From NCBI RefSeq assembly GCF_900156265.1, contig NZ_FTNE01000001.1:117248-181247 (forward strand): a DNA stretch of 64,000 nucleotides, written 5' to 3'. Both the position numbers and the translations under genes were made by a program. The notes beneath the pieces are model-generated. The model searched no databases and was not told where the DNA came from. It saw only the letters and a program-made list of their open reading frames with translations. The DNA is from Acidiphilium rubrum. GTDB taxonomy: Bacteria > Pseudomonadota > Alphaproteobacteria > Acetobacterales > Acetobacteraceae. Shown piece after piece: positions 55,872 through 64,000 of this stretch (position 1 is the first letter of the stretch; each line of letters opens with the position of its first letter).

Positions 55872-58271
55872 ATGTCCGCGACCACCGACTCCCGACGGTT
55901 TCTCTCCCCCGCGCTGAAAGCGCGGTTTGCCCGGCATCTCGCCGAAATCGCGGCGTTGGTTTCAGTGCTGGCCGGGCTGATCCTGCTGGTGGCGCTGGCC
56001 TCCTATCACCCCGGCGATGCTTCGCTCGATACCGCATCGAGCCTGCCGCCGCAGAATCTGGCTGGCAATTTCGGTGCCACGCTTGCCGATTTTCTGCTGC
56101 AAGGCTTCGGCGTGATCGCGGCCCTGCCGGGCCTGGTGCTGCTGGCCTGGGCATTTCTACTCGTCAATCATGGCCGTGTGTCACGCTGGCGGCTGCGGAT
56201 CGCGGCGACGCTGCTTGCCATGCCGGCGCTGGCCGCCGCGTTGGGTGCCGCGCTTGCCATCGATCCAGCGATGATGACGCACTGGCCGGTCCCCGCCGGC
56301 CTCGGTGGCGTTGCGGGTGAACTGATCGGCGGTTTCGGCACCGCGGCCGGGCGTTCGATGCTCGGGGTAATCGGCCGCGGGCTCGCGCTGGGCGTTGCCG
56401 CGGTGATCGGCCTTGGTTGCGCGCTGTACGCCCTCGGGCTCAGCCCCGGCGAGTGGCGGGCAGCCGGGCGGCGCGCGCGCGATGCTGCGGTGGTTTCCGC
56501 CCGGCAGAGCGGCCGCGCGGTGCGCGGCGCGCGCGGCGGCATGGGCGCGGTATCGTCCTGGCTCGCGCCGGTGCTGAGCACCCCGCCAATGATCGATCCG
56601 TTCGAAATCGACGACGAAGCCGGTATCCGCCTGCCGCATGCCGATGGCACAGCGATCGAGCACGCGAAAGCCGATCATCCCGGTCTCGCCGCACCAGTCC
56701 GGCTGACCCGTCCGGCACAAGCGAAAAAACTCCCACCCAAACAGGAACGTCTGCCCCTGCCGGACACCGGCTGGCGCCTGCCGCCGCTCGAACTGCTCGC
56801 CGCCGCCCCGCCGCGCGCGGCAACGGGCCCCTCGGCCGAGGCGCTGCAAGCCAACGCCCGCCTGCTCGAAACCGTGCTCGGCGATTACGGCGTGCAGGGC
56901 CGCATCGTCGAAATCCGCCCCGGCCCCGTCGTCACGCTCTACGAACTCGAACCCGCCCCCGGCATCCGCTCCGCCCGCGTCATCGGCCTCGCGGACGACA
57001 TCGCCCGCAGCCTCTCCGTCCTCGCCGTCCGCATCGCCACCGTCTCCGGCCGCAACGTCATCGGCATCGAGGTCCCGAACGCCAAGCGCGAAACCGTCTA
57101 TCTCTCTGAACTGATGGACATGGCCGATTGGGGCAGCGGCGCCGGCAAACTCTCGATCGCGCTGGGCAAGGACATCGGCGGCAAACCCGTCATCGCCGAT
57201 CTCGCCCGCATGCCCCATCTGCTGATCGCCGGCACCACCGGCTCGGGCAAATCGGTCGGCATCAACGCCATGATCCTGTCGCTGCTCTACCGGCTCTCGC
57301 CCGAGCAATGCCGCATCATCATGATCGACCCGAAAATGCTCGAGCTTTCGGTCTACGAAGGCATCCCCCACCTCCTCGCCCCGGTCGTCACCGAACCGGC
57401 CAAGGCGGTCGCCGCCCTCAAATGGGTGGTCCGCGAAATGGAACGCCGCTACCGCGCCATGAGCGGCCTCTCGGTCCGCAACATCGGCGGCTACAACGAC
57501 CGCGTGAACGATGCCCTGGCCAAGGGCGAGGTCGTCACCCGCCGGGTCCAGACCGGTTTCGACTCCGAAACCGGCCGCCCCACCTTCGAAGATCAGCCGC
57601 TCGCCCTCGAACCGCTCCCCCTCATCGTCGTCGTCATCGACGAAATGGCCGACCTCATGATGGTCGCCGGCAAGGAAATCGAAGCCGCGGTCCAGCGCCT
57701 CGCCCAAATGGCCCGCGCCGCCGGCATCCATGTCATCATGGCCACCCAGCGCCCCTCGGTCGATGTCATCACCGGCACCATCAAGGCCAATTTCCCCACC
57801 CGCATCAGCTTCCAGGTGATCAGCAAGTTCGACAGCCGCACCATCCTCGGCGAACAGGGCTCCGAACAGCTGCTCGGCATGGGGGACATGCTCTACATGG
57901 CCGGCGGCGGCCGCATCACCCGCGTCCACGGCCCCTTCGTGTCGGACCGCGAGGTCGAAGACGTGGTCGCCTACCTGCGCGAACAAGGCGAGCCCGACTA
58001 TCTCGATGCGGTGACCGAAGCGACCGAGGACGATGCACCGAACATGCCCGGCCTCGCCGCCGCCGAAGCCGGCGAGGGCGGGTTGTATCAGCAGGCGGTC
58101 TCGCTGGTCGCGCGCGAGGGCAAGGCGAGCACCAGCTTCGTGCAGCGCCACCTCCAAATCGGCTACAACCGCGCTGCCAAGCTGATCGAACAAATGGAAA
58201 AAGAAGGCGTGGTCGGGCCGGCCAACCATGTCGGCAAGCGCGAGGTCCTGATCGAGAGCACGCGCGATTAG
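55872..58271 (+). CDS. ftsK: DNA translocase FtsK
   Basis: A 799-residue division protein. Four N-terminal membrane segments (residues about 28-170) are followed by a short Pro/Ala-rich linker and the RecA-like motor with Walker A GTTGSGKS at 454-461, Walker [14 protein letters not shown] and GMGDMLYM. The C-terminal winged-helix gamma domain ([21 protein letters not shown]) reads KOPS sequences. It clears chromosome ends from the septum and activates XerCD at dif. The ATG at 55872 follows the amtB terminator by 67 bases. The size is typical for alphaproteobacteria, with a much shorter linker than in E. coli. Confidence 0.95.
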   Translation: MSATTDSRRFLSPALKARFARHLAEIAALVSVLAGLILLVALASYHPGDASLDTASSLPPQNLAGNFGATLADFLLQGFGVIAALPGLVLLAWAFLLVNHGRVSRWRLRIAATLLAMPALAAALGAALAIDPAMMTHWPVPAGLGGVAGELIGGFGTAAGRSMLGVIGRGLALGVAAVIGLGCALYALGLSPGEWRAAGRRARDAAVVSARQSGRAVRGARGGMGAVSSWLAPVLSTPPMIDPFEIDDEAGIRLPHADGTAIEHAKADHPGLAAPVRLTRPAQAKKLPPKQERLPLPDTGWRLPPLELLAAAPPRAATGPSAEALQANARLLETVLGDYGVQGRIVEIRPGPVVTLYELEPAPGIRSARVIGLADDIARSLSVLAVRIATVSGRNVIGIEVPNAKRETVYLSELMDMADWGSGAGKLSIALGKDIGGKPVIADLARMPHLLIAGTTGSGKSVGINAMILSLLYRLSPEQCRIIMIDPKMLELSVYEGIPHLLAPVVTEPAKAVAALKWVVREMERRYRAMSGLSVRNIGGYNDRVNDALAKGEVVTRRVQTGFDSETGRPTFEDQPLALEPLPLIVVVIDEMADLMMVAGKEIEAAVQRLAQMARAAGIHVIMATQRPSVDVITGTIKANFPTRISFQVISKFDSRTILGEQGSEQLLGMGDMLYMAGGGRITRVHGPFVSDREVEDVVAYLREQGEPDYLDAVTEATEDDAPNMPGLAAAEAGEGGLYQQAVSLVAREGKASTSFVQRHLQIGYNRAAKLIEQMEKEGVVGPANHVGKREVLIESTRD

Positions 58272-58299
58272 CGGCGCGACGCTGCCGCCCGCGGTCATC

Positions 58300-58662
58300 G
58301 TGCACGACCGCCCGCAGATTGCCGCCCTCATGGCGCTGGGGCGGCCGGTCACCTTGTTATCGGCGCCGGGATTTGCGGTTTATGGCGGGTGCTTCTGGTG
58401 GCAGGCGATGGTGGCGGGGTATCAGGCGGCGAGCCTGCTCGACTGCGCCGATGCCGGCGGCCGCGCGCTGGAGGCGCTGCGGCTAGGGCTGCCGGGCGTG
58501 ATTCTGGGCCGGTCAGCGCCGAATTTCGCGCGCATCGCCCTGATCGCGGCAGAGTGTGGCGCGCTCCTGCTTGATACCGCGCCACCGGCGCTCGACTTAG
58601 CGGTTCGAGGTGCCGACCGGCGCCTGGCGGGGTGGCTTGGTGGCGCGGCTGAAACCGGCTAG
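58300..58662 (+). CDS. Conserved-looking hypothetical protein
   Basis: A 120-residue frame from GTG 58300, starting 28 bases after ftsK. It is soluble-looking, with Ala/Leu-rich helices (ALMALGRPVTLLSAPGFAVYGG; CADAGGRALEALRLGLPGVIL; RIALIAAECGALLLDTAPPALDLAVR). I recognise no domain or catalytic motif. Codon use looks like that of its neighbours, and its position between ftsK and the aldolase without a gap suggests it is real. The function is unknown. Confidence 0.55.
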   Translation: MHDRPQIAALMALGRPVTLLSAPGFAVYGGCFWWQAMVAGYQAASLLDCADAGGRALEALRLGLPGVILGRSAPNFARIALIAAECGALLLDTAPPALDLAVRGADRRLAGWLGGAAETG

Positions 58663-58697
58663 GTCAGGTCCGCCTTGCACAATCACAGGAGATGATC

Positions 58698-59612
58698 ATG
58701 CGCGTCACCCAACGGGTCAAAAAAATTCTCGACTGGTACGAAAGCGACAACCCCGGCAGCAAGGGCAATCTTGCGCGCATCCTGATGCAGGGCAAGCTCG
58801 GCGGGACCGGCAAAATGGTGATCCTGCCGGTCGATCAGGGGTTCGAGCATGGGCCGGCGCGCAGTTTTTCGGCGAATCCGCCCGCCTATGACCCGCATTA
58901 TCATTTCCAATTGGCGCTCGATGCCGGGTTATCGGCCTACGCCGCGCCGCTCGGAATGCTCGAAGCGGCTTCCGGCAGCTACGCCGGCGCCATCCCAACC
59001 ATTCTGAAACTCAATTCATCCAATTCGCTGGCGACCGAGAAGGACCAGGCGGTGACCGGCTCGGTGTCGGACGCGCTGCGGCTGGGCTGTGCGGCGATCG
59101 GTTTCACGATCTATCCGGGTTCGGAATACCAGTTCAAGCTGATGGAACAATTCCGCGAATTGGCGGAGGAGGCCAAATCGGTCGGGCTGGCGGTGGTGCT
59201 GTGGTCCTATCCGCGCGGCCCGCTGCTCGATAAGGCGGGCGAAACCGCCGTCGATATCTGCGCCTATGCGGCGCATATGGCGGCACTGCTGGGGGCGCAC
59301 ATCATCAAGGTGAAACCGCCGACCGCGCATATCGGGCTGGAGGCGGCAAAGAAGGCCTACGAAAAAATCGATATCTCGACGATGGAAAAGCGGATCGAGC
59401 ATGTCGTGCAATCCTGCTTCGCCGGGCGGCGGCTGGTGGTGTTTTCGGGCGGTGAGGCGTCGGATTCGGCGAGCCTGCTCGAGACCATCAAGGGCGTGCA
59501 CGCCGGTGGCGGATCGGGCTCGATCGTCGGGCGCAATTCCTTCACCCGGCCGCGCGATGAGGCGCTGGCGCTGCTGTCGCAGATCATCGCGATCTATCAG
59601 GGCAAGGCTTGA
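58698..59612 (+). CDS. fbaB: Class I fructose-bisphosphate aldolase (DhnA/FbaB type)
   Basis: A 304-residue TIM-barrel Schiff-base aldolase. It has the start [38 protein letters not shown], the lysine strand [14 protein letters not shown] that supplies the Schiff-base lysine, and the phosphate-binding [12 protein letters not shown]. It interconverts fructose 1,6-bisphosphate with two triose phosphates. GGAG at 58688-58691 is best spaced for the ATG at 58698; the ATG at 58692 is too close. Its stop overlaps the thiE start (TTGA). Confidence 0.93.
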   Translation: MRVTQRVKKILDWYESDNPGSKGNLARILMQGKLGGTGKMVILPVDQGFEHGPARSFSANPPAYDPHYHFQLALDAGLSAYAAPLGMLEAASGSYAGAIPTILKLNSSNSLATEKDQAVTGSVSDALRLGCAAIGFTIYPGSEYQFKLMEQFRELAEEAKSVGLAVVLWSYPRGPLLDKAGETAVDICAYAAHMAALLGAHIIKVKPPTAHIGLEAAKKAYEKIDISTMEKRIEHVVQSCFAGRRLVVFSGGEASDSASLLETIKGVHAGGGSGSIVGRNSFTRPRDEALALLSQIIAIYQGKA

Positions 59613-60226
59613 GCGCACTCTATCTGATTTCGCCGCCGCGCATCGGGCCGGACTTCGCCGATGCGCTGGCGGCGGCGTTGGATGCCGGCGCGGTTTCGGC
59701 GTTTCAACTGCGGCTGAAGGATGCGGCGGAGGACGATATCTGCCGCGCGGTCGCGGCGCTGATGCCGGTGGTGCAGGCGCGCGATGTCGCTTTCATTCTG
59801 AACGACCGGGCCGATCTCGCGGTGCGGCTGGGGTGCGATGGCGCGCATCTGGGCCAGGAGGATCTGCCCAAGGGCGGGGTGAAGGCAGCGCGGGCATTGC
59901 TGCGGAATGCGAGCCTGGGCGTGACCTGCCATGATTCGCGGCATCTCGCGATGGAAGCGGCGGAGGCCGGGGCCGATTACGTGGCGTTCGGCGCGTTTTT
60001 CCCGACCGCGACCAAGGATGCCAAAAGCCACGCCGAGATCGAGATTCTCGCATGGTGGTCGAGCATCATGGAGGTGCCGTGTGTCGCGATCGGCGGGATC
60101 GATGCGGGGAATTGCGCGCAGTTGGTTGAGGCTGGGGCGGATTTTCTGGCGGTGATCGGTGCGGTATGGCATCATCCGGATGGGTCTGCGGCGGGGGTGC
60201 GGGCGATGTTGGCTGCGATGGGGTGA
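59609..60226 (+). CDS. thiE: Thiamine phosphate synthase
   Basis: A 205-residue TIM-barrel enzyme that joins the pyrimidine and thiazole halves of thiamine. Motifs are LYLISPP at the start, [38 protein letters not shown] (the pyrophosphate/Mg site), [33 protein letters not shown] and [11 protein letters not shown] near the end. The TTG start at 59609 overlaps the aldolase stop by four bases, so the two are translationally coupled. No TPP riboswitch was seen upstream of the pair. Confidence 0.93.
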   Translation: MSALYLISPPRIGPDFADALAAALDAGAVSAFQLRLKDAAEDDICRAVAALMPVVQARDVAFILNDRADLAVRLGCDGAHLGQEDLPKGGVKAARALLRNASLGVTCHDSRHLAMEAAEAGADYVAFGAFFPTATKDAKSHAEIEILAWWSSIMEVPCVAIGGIDAGNCAQLVEAGADFLAVIGAVWHHPDGSAAGVRAMLAAMG

Positions 60227-60252
60227 CAACATATTCAATAAAATAACTATCG

Positions 60253-60270
60253 TTGTTTCACGTGAAACAA
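60253..60270. promoter_or_regulatory. parS: parS centromere site (ParB binding)
   Basis: The perfect palindrome TTGTTTCACGTGAAACAA includes the 16-base chromosomal parS consensus TGTTTCACGTGAAACA with no mismatch. ParB loads here and spreads to segregate the chromosome. Such sites cluster near the replication origin. It lies in the intergenic region between thiE and the large glycosyltransferase gene. Confidence 0.93.
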
Positions 60271-60385
60271 AGGCATCAAGGCGGGCCTAGTTACGCAGTG
60301 GCCAAAATCTTTCCTAGTAAAAAATAAACGTCATGAATTATCTTTTAGACGGATGGTATGACTTCGAAACTTCTTGGATGAGTCA

Positions 60386-63300
60386 ATGAATTCAACAATG
60401 GCCGGATCATGGCGGGACCAGCTTGCGGAACTCGATGCCGAGGGACGAACCGAGGATGCGTTGGATGTTTTGCGACGCGCGGCGTTTGAGCGACCCGATG
60501 ATGCCGACCTTGGGTTCATGGTTGGAGAGCGTCTCAAAAAGAGTGGTCATTTGAGAGATGCGGCCGTTGTGTTCGCCTTGGTATCCAGCCTGGACAATGA
60601 ACACATGCGTTTCCGCGCACTCCTCGAACGTGCGGAATGCTTACGCTTGACCGGCGACTATTCTGGAGCAAGCGCGGACATCTCGCGCGCGATGTTGATC
60701 GACCCGGGAAGCCATTGGCCTGTGGTCGCAATGGCCGAGGTGTATTCATCTGCCGGCCGCGACGGTGAACGGCTGGAATTTATTGAGCGTCACTATGACG
60801 CCTTGCGTCCAGACGGAAAAGCGGAACTAGCGCGCTATGCATCCGGCATGCAGGCATATTGGCGGTTTGAGGCCACGCGAGGTACGCCAGGATGGGGACC
60901 GATGGCTCCTGAGCGGGTACCTGCGTTGGAAAAGGCTGGGATAATTCTTCTGGTAAAAGACGAGGCGGATATTATCGGTCAAAATTTAGTGCACCACTAT
61001 CAACTAGGCTTCCGTTGCTTCTGTCTTATAAATAATATGAGTACCGATGGTACAAAAGAAAAAATAGAAGATTTTAGAGAGCGTCATCTAGATGCTTTTG
61101 TTTTGCTTGTAGACGATCCGGTAGCGGGGCATTATCAGTCGAAAAAAATGATGATGTACGCCGATGTGTTTGTGAAACATGCGGCTCTAGTTGGTTGCAA
61201 TATCGCTTGGGTTTTTTTAATCGATGCAGATGAATTCATCGCGGCAGAAAATACGTATTCAATGCAGGCGGCTATTGAGAAATTTGAAGGATATTTGAAC
61301 AATTACGAAAATAAAATTATTGTATTTCATTGGATTCACTGCGCGTCTTCTCTTCCTAAAGATGTATTTGATGATAAAACTAATCCTTTTGAAACCTTTA
61401 ATAAATATACATCAAGGCTCTTACCTGTTGTTCCTAAAATCTCATATCGATCCGATAGTGATCTTGCAATTATGGAAGGAAATCATTTTGTCAGGTCAAT
61501 AACCTGTCCATTAAATGCCGTCATAACGGCTGCTCTGGGCGGATGGTACATATGGCACTTTTCGCTTCGCTCCCGAGATCATGTTCGAAAAAAGATTATC
61601 AATGGAGGTCGTGCGTTTGAAGGGACTGTAGGTCTCGAAAGTCACGGCGAGCATTGGCGGGAAAGATACTCGCTTTATCAAAAATACGGCGAAGCAATCG
61701 TGAGTCAGGTTCTGCAGAATCATATTGATAGCATATTAAAATTGGACGACGTAAACGATACAGATTCTAGCACGGGTGCCGTATCTGATCTCGATTCCAG
61801 AACTAGTAGCAGCAACCAATTAATTTTATCTGTTGAGCAAGATCGGCATTTACTCAATATTCGAGGGAACTTGAATGATTGGGAAGCGCAGATAGCTGAA
61901 GCGCGCAATCATGCTGAGCGGACCGAAAATAAGGTCGAGGCAGTCAGACGGCTCGCATGGTTGCAGGCTGCGGGCGGTTTGCTTGATGAGGCTGAGGCAA
62001 CATTACTGGCCAGTGCTGAGATGTTTGGCGATCGAGGAAATGCATTTTACTCGATCGCTGCACTGCGGCTGGCTCAGGGTGACCCAGCGGGCATGTTGAT
62101 GTTTTTCGACCGTGCCCTCTCTAACTGTGATGTCTCTGAGAAGAAACGTGCTGAGATTGAAGATTTGAAAAAATCATTTGATGACAATCGTTTTTTCATG
62201 CCGTTTATTCTCGATTCCGTCGGCGTAGATCCATTTTCTCATGATTTCCTTTGCTTTGTTGGACCGCAGAAGGTGTCTGCCGCCGAGCGTCCGACCTATT
62301 CGCGTTTCATGGAACATGCGCTCCCTGTCATTGGATTGATCTCGGGCGCAGCGATAAATATTCTTGAGCGCGATCATGCATTGAACGGCGCGAGTTATTG
62401 GTATCACTTACATTTAGGACACCATCATTGGCTCAACGGCGATCGCGCGAAGACGGATTTTCATTATGGCTGTGCGCGTTTAGAGAGCCTTTCACATAAA
62501 ATCATGCCAACTCATTTCAATGCGGGCGTTCTAACATGGCTGGATTCTCGCTCGGTTAATGCTTTGGCAGTCGAACCGGCCGTCGATTTCGTGGGCGTTG
62601 ATGGGTGGCGCTGGTGTGCGCCAAGCGATGAGTTGGCCCCCCCGCAACTGACAATCGTGGTTGGTTGTGACTCCGGATATTTCGCGTATTTTCCGAAGTT
62701 GTTGCTGTCGCTGATAAAGACCGTAATGCACTCTGCCGTAAAGAATGTAACATTGTTGCACATTCACTTCGCTGAGCCAGATCGCGCACAGCTTGAATTT
62801 CTGGAGAAATGGTCAAAACGCCTCAATCATGCTGGCTCTAATTTGCACCTTTCGTATGCTTTCGGCTCATTGAAATATGCTGAGCCGGGCATTTTTACTT
62901 GCCTTCGATTTTTAGCATTACCGGAATTATTTTCTCGCTATAATGCTGATACGATTATAATTGACATTGACGACATCATCTCGGCTGATTTTTTTGAGAA
63001 GGTTGACGGTCTGAGGGCAGCCGATCTGGCATTGCGCATGCACAATTTCGATGAGTCGCAGCGCCAGATAGCTGGCGAGCCGTGGTCTATCAACGCCAGT
63101 CAGATGTATGTTGCGGCGAACGAGATAGGGAAATTATACAGTAAAATTCTGAAAAACTTTATCTCGGTAGCCTACGATCCAAGCCTACCAACAAACTGGA
63201 CAATAGATCAAAATGCTGTTGGTCAAGCGTTTGACTATTGTCGGAAAAAATATTCGAAAATAAATGTAATTAATTTAGTAGAATATGGTTCAATTACTGT

Positions 63301-63397
63301 GATGCCCCACAATATTGGTGGTAAAGAAGCGTTATTTAATTTTCATGGAGCTGTTACTATTTATAATTTTGAGGAATTTTTGAAAGAAGTTTCGTAG
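60386..63397 (+). CDS. Large two-module glycosyltransferase with TPR-like regions
   Basis: A protein of 1003 residues. Residues 1-170 are helical repeats like TPR. Residues about 185-440 form a GT2-type domain (Glyco_tranf_2_4-like): AGIILLVKDEADIIGQNLVHH, CFCLINNMSTDGTKE, and metal-binding DADEF at 280-284. Residues 500-600 are again TPR-like. Residues about 750-1000 resemble GT8 enzymes, with LTIVVGCDSGYFAYFPKLLLS and DIDD at 860-863 (DxD). No signal peptide or membrane segment is seen, so it is cytoplasmic and probably modifies a cell-surface precursor. The gene is distinctly AT-rich compared with the window, a sign of transfer. The start is the ATG at 60386; a TTG at 60374 is possible. 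Confidence 0.8.
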   Translation: MNSTMAGSWRDQLAELDAEGRTEDALDVLRRAAFERPDDADLGFMVGERLKKSGHLRDAAVVFALVSSLDNEHMRFRALLERAECLRLTGDYSGASADISRAMLIDPGSHWPVVAMAEVYSSAGRDGERLEFIERHYDALRPDGKAELARYASGMQAYWRFEATRGTPGWGPMAPERVPALEKAGIILLVKDEADIIGQNLVHHYQLGFRCFCLINNMSTDGTKEKIEDFRERHLDAFVLLVDDPVAGHYQSKKMMMYADVFVKHAALVGCNIAWVFLIDADEFIAAENTYSMQAAIEKFEGYLNNYENKIIVFHWIHCASSLPKDVFDDKTNPFETFNKYTSRLLPVVPKISYRSDSDLAIMEGNHFVRSITCPLNAVITAALGGWYIWHFSLRSRDHVRKKIINGGRAFEGTVGLESHGEHWRERYSLYQKYGEAIVSQVLQNHIDSILKLDDVNDTDSSTGAVSDLDSRTSSSNQLILSVEQDRHLLNIRGNLNDWEAQIAEARNHAERTENKVEAVRRLAWLQAAGGLLDEAEATLLASAEMFGDRGNAFYSIAALRLAQGDPAGMLMFFDRALSNCDVSEKKRAEIEDLKKSFDDNRFFMPFILDSVGVDPFSHDFLCFVGPQKVSAAERPTYSRFMEHALPVIGLISGAAINILERDHALNGASYWYHLHLGHHHWLNGDRAKTDFHYGCARLESLSHKIMPTHFNAGVLTWLDSRSVNALAVEPAVDFVGVDGWRWCAPSDELAPPQLTIVVGCDSGYFAYFPKLLLSLIKTVMHSAVKNVTLLHIHFAEPDRAQLEFLEKWSKRLNHAGSNLHLSYAFGSLKYAEPGIFTCLRFLALPELFSRYNADTIIIDIDDIISADFFEKVDGLRAADLALRMHNFDESQRQIAGEPWSINASQMYVAANEIGKLYSKILKNFISVAYDPSLPTNWTIDQNAVGQAFDYCRKKYSKINVINLVEYGSITVMPHNIGGKEALFNFHGAVTIYNFEEFLKEVS

Positions 63398-63568
63398 AAA
63401 ACTAATTTTGACGCAAAGTTATTTATATATAATACCAACCGCCCTAACGCGTAACCTGTGCCCAATCTCTAGCCCGAATTATGCACGAAGGCGGGCGAGC
63501 ATAGCATAAACCGTTGATATGATGTGGGAAGTGGGTGTCGAATCCATCCCACGCCACGACGGACCGCC

Positions 63569-63742
63569 ATGCTCGCCTCGGTTGCAAATACGCCAATTCT
63601 CCCTTGTCGGTCACCTGTCGCCGGCAAGTCGATCGAGGCCCGGTTCGACGCCGATCTGCTTTCCTCCGATGGGGGATTGCTGGGGTTACGCGCCATCGAG
63701 CACCCGCGCAGTCGCGCCTCCCATAAATGTTTCCAAAACTAA
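63569..63742 (+). pseudogene. Truncated IS1380-family transposase (N-terminal fragment)
   Basis: The first 45 or so codons read LPCRSPVAGKSIEARFDADL followed by LSSDGGLLGLRAIE. This is the N-terminal motif of IS1380 transposases (GK-x-x-x-ARFD then LSSDGG). After ERAIE-like residues the similarity ends at about 63700 and the frame stops at 63742, whereas full transposases have about 430-460 residues. The upstream 63445-63568 probably contains the left end of the element. It marks a decayed insertion next to the AT-rich glycosyltransferase gene. Confidence 0.75.
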
Positions 63743-63788
63743 CTTTTTCTCTTTCTCACCCCCCACCCGCCATGGTTTAACCATACCC

Positions 63789-64000
63789 ATGATCTCGAAC
63801 GCGCCTTTCATGCCTGCCGATCCGTCCGAGCGCTTCGCGGTGATCTTCCGCGCCCTGCAACGCTCCGTGGCCGACAACGGCTACCGCCTCAAAATCCACG
63901 GCCCCCTCCTCGTCCTGATCTGGAACTACCTCAGCCGGCAGATCGCCCGCTTCGCCAAAATCGCCGCCAAACCCCCGCAATCCCCGCGCATCCGCGCCAA
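63789..64000 (+). CDS. Hypothetical protein (partial, runs off the right edge)
   Basis: An open frame begins MISNAPFMPADPSERFAVIF, then RALQRSVADNGYRLKIHGPL and LVLIWNYLSRQIARFAKIAA, and continues past the window. Codon use is GC-rich like the core genome. The mix of a hydrophobic LLVLIWNYLS stretch and basic residues does not point to a family I can name. About 70 residues are visible. Confidence 0.55.
   Translation, partial: MISNAPFMPADPSERFAVIFRALQRSVADNGYRLKIHGPLLVLIWNYLSRQIARFAKIAAKPPQSPRIRA

Overview
The window reads as chromosomal DNA of a GC-rich alphaproteobacterium. An acidophilic member of the Acetobacteraceae (Acidiphilium or Acidocella-like) fits best. The reasons are overall base composition, the gene order pal-cpoB-tilS-ftsH, UbiH/COQ9-type ubiquinone genes, an IS1380-family transposase remnant (a family well known in acetic acid bacteria), and a GlgE fused to an extra N-terminal GH13-like module. 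The genus is an inference. Coding density is high and most genes look vertically inherited.

Layout. 1-1478: a SnoaL-like protein cut by the window edge and a zinc-independent NADP-dependent reductase. 1733-7853: a branched-chain-amino-acid-type ABC importer (two ATPases, Tat-exported binding protein, two permeases) ending in an amidase. 8067-25319: a seven-gene, almost gapless operon glgE - treS/maltokinase - glgB - glgX - treZ - malQ - treY, which can interconvert trehalose, maltose 1-phosphate and branched alpha-glucan in both directions. 25347-32799: dnaE, arfB and, on the minus strand, pheS-pheT with an orphan terminator hairpin in the pheS leader. 33391-41093: a secreted prolyl oligopeptidase, then pal, cpoB, tilS and ftsH (envelope, tRNA modification, proteolysis).

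41209-46558: a 3-hydroxyisobutyrate-dehydrogenase-like enzyme, a crotonase-fold protein, a ccdAB toxin-antitoxin pair, pnp, and an orphan Phd-type antitoxin behind a perfect operator palindrome. 46796-50688: a small glycosyltransferase-like protein, dps, an MFS exporter, a 2-oxoglutarate dioxygenase and DoxX. 50708-55739: rpsU, def, coq9, ubiH and amtB. Two 202-bp multi-hairpin elements sit between the convergent pairs doxX/rpsU and coq9/ubiH. 55872-60226: ftsK, a hypothetical gene, a class I aldolase and thiE. A perfect parS centromere site follows at 60254-60269. 60386-64000: an AT-rich gene for a roughly 1000-residue protein with two different glycosyltransferase modules, a truncated IS1380 transposase, and the start of an unrecognised gene.

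The least explained material is non-coding. There are two 202-bp elements whose inner and outer arms differ between copies but stay self-complementary, and a four-copy family of AT-rich hairpins, one of which supplies the ccdB stop codon. There are also a leader hairpin upstream of pheST, the phd palindrome and the parS site. No CRISPR array, rRNA or tRNA gene was seen.
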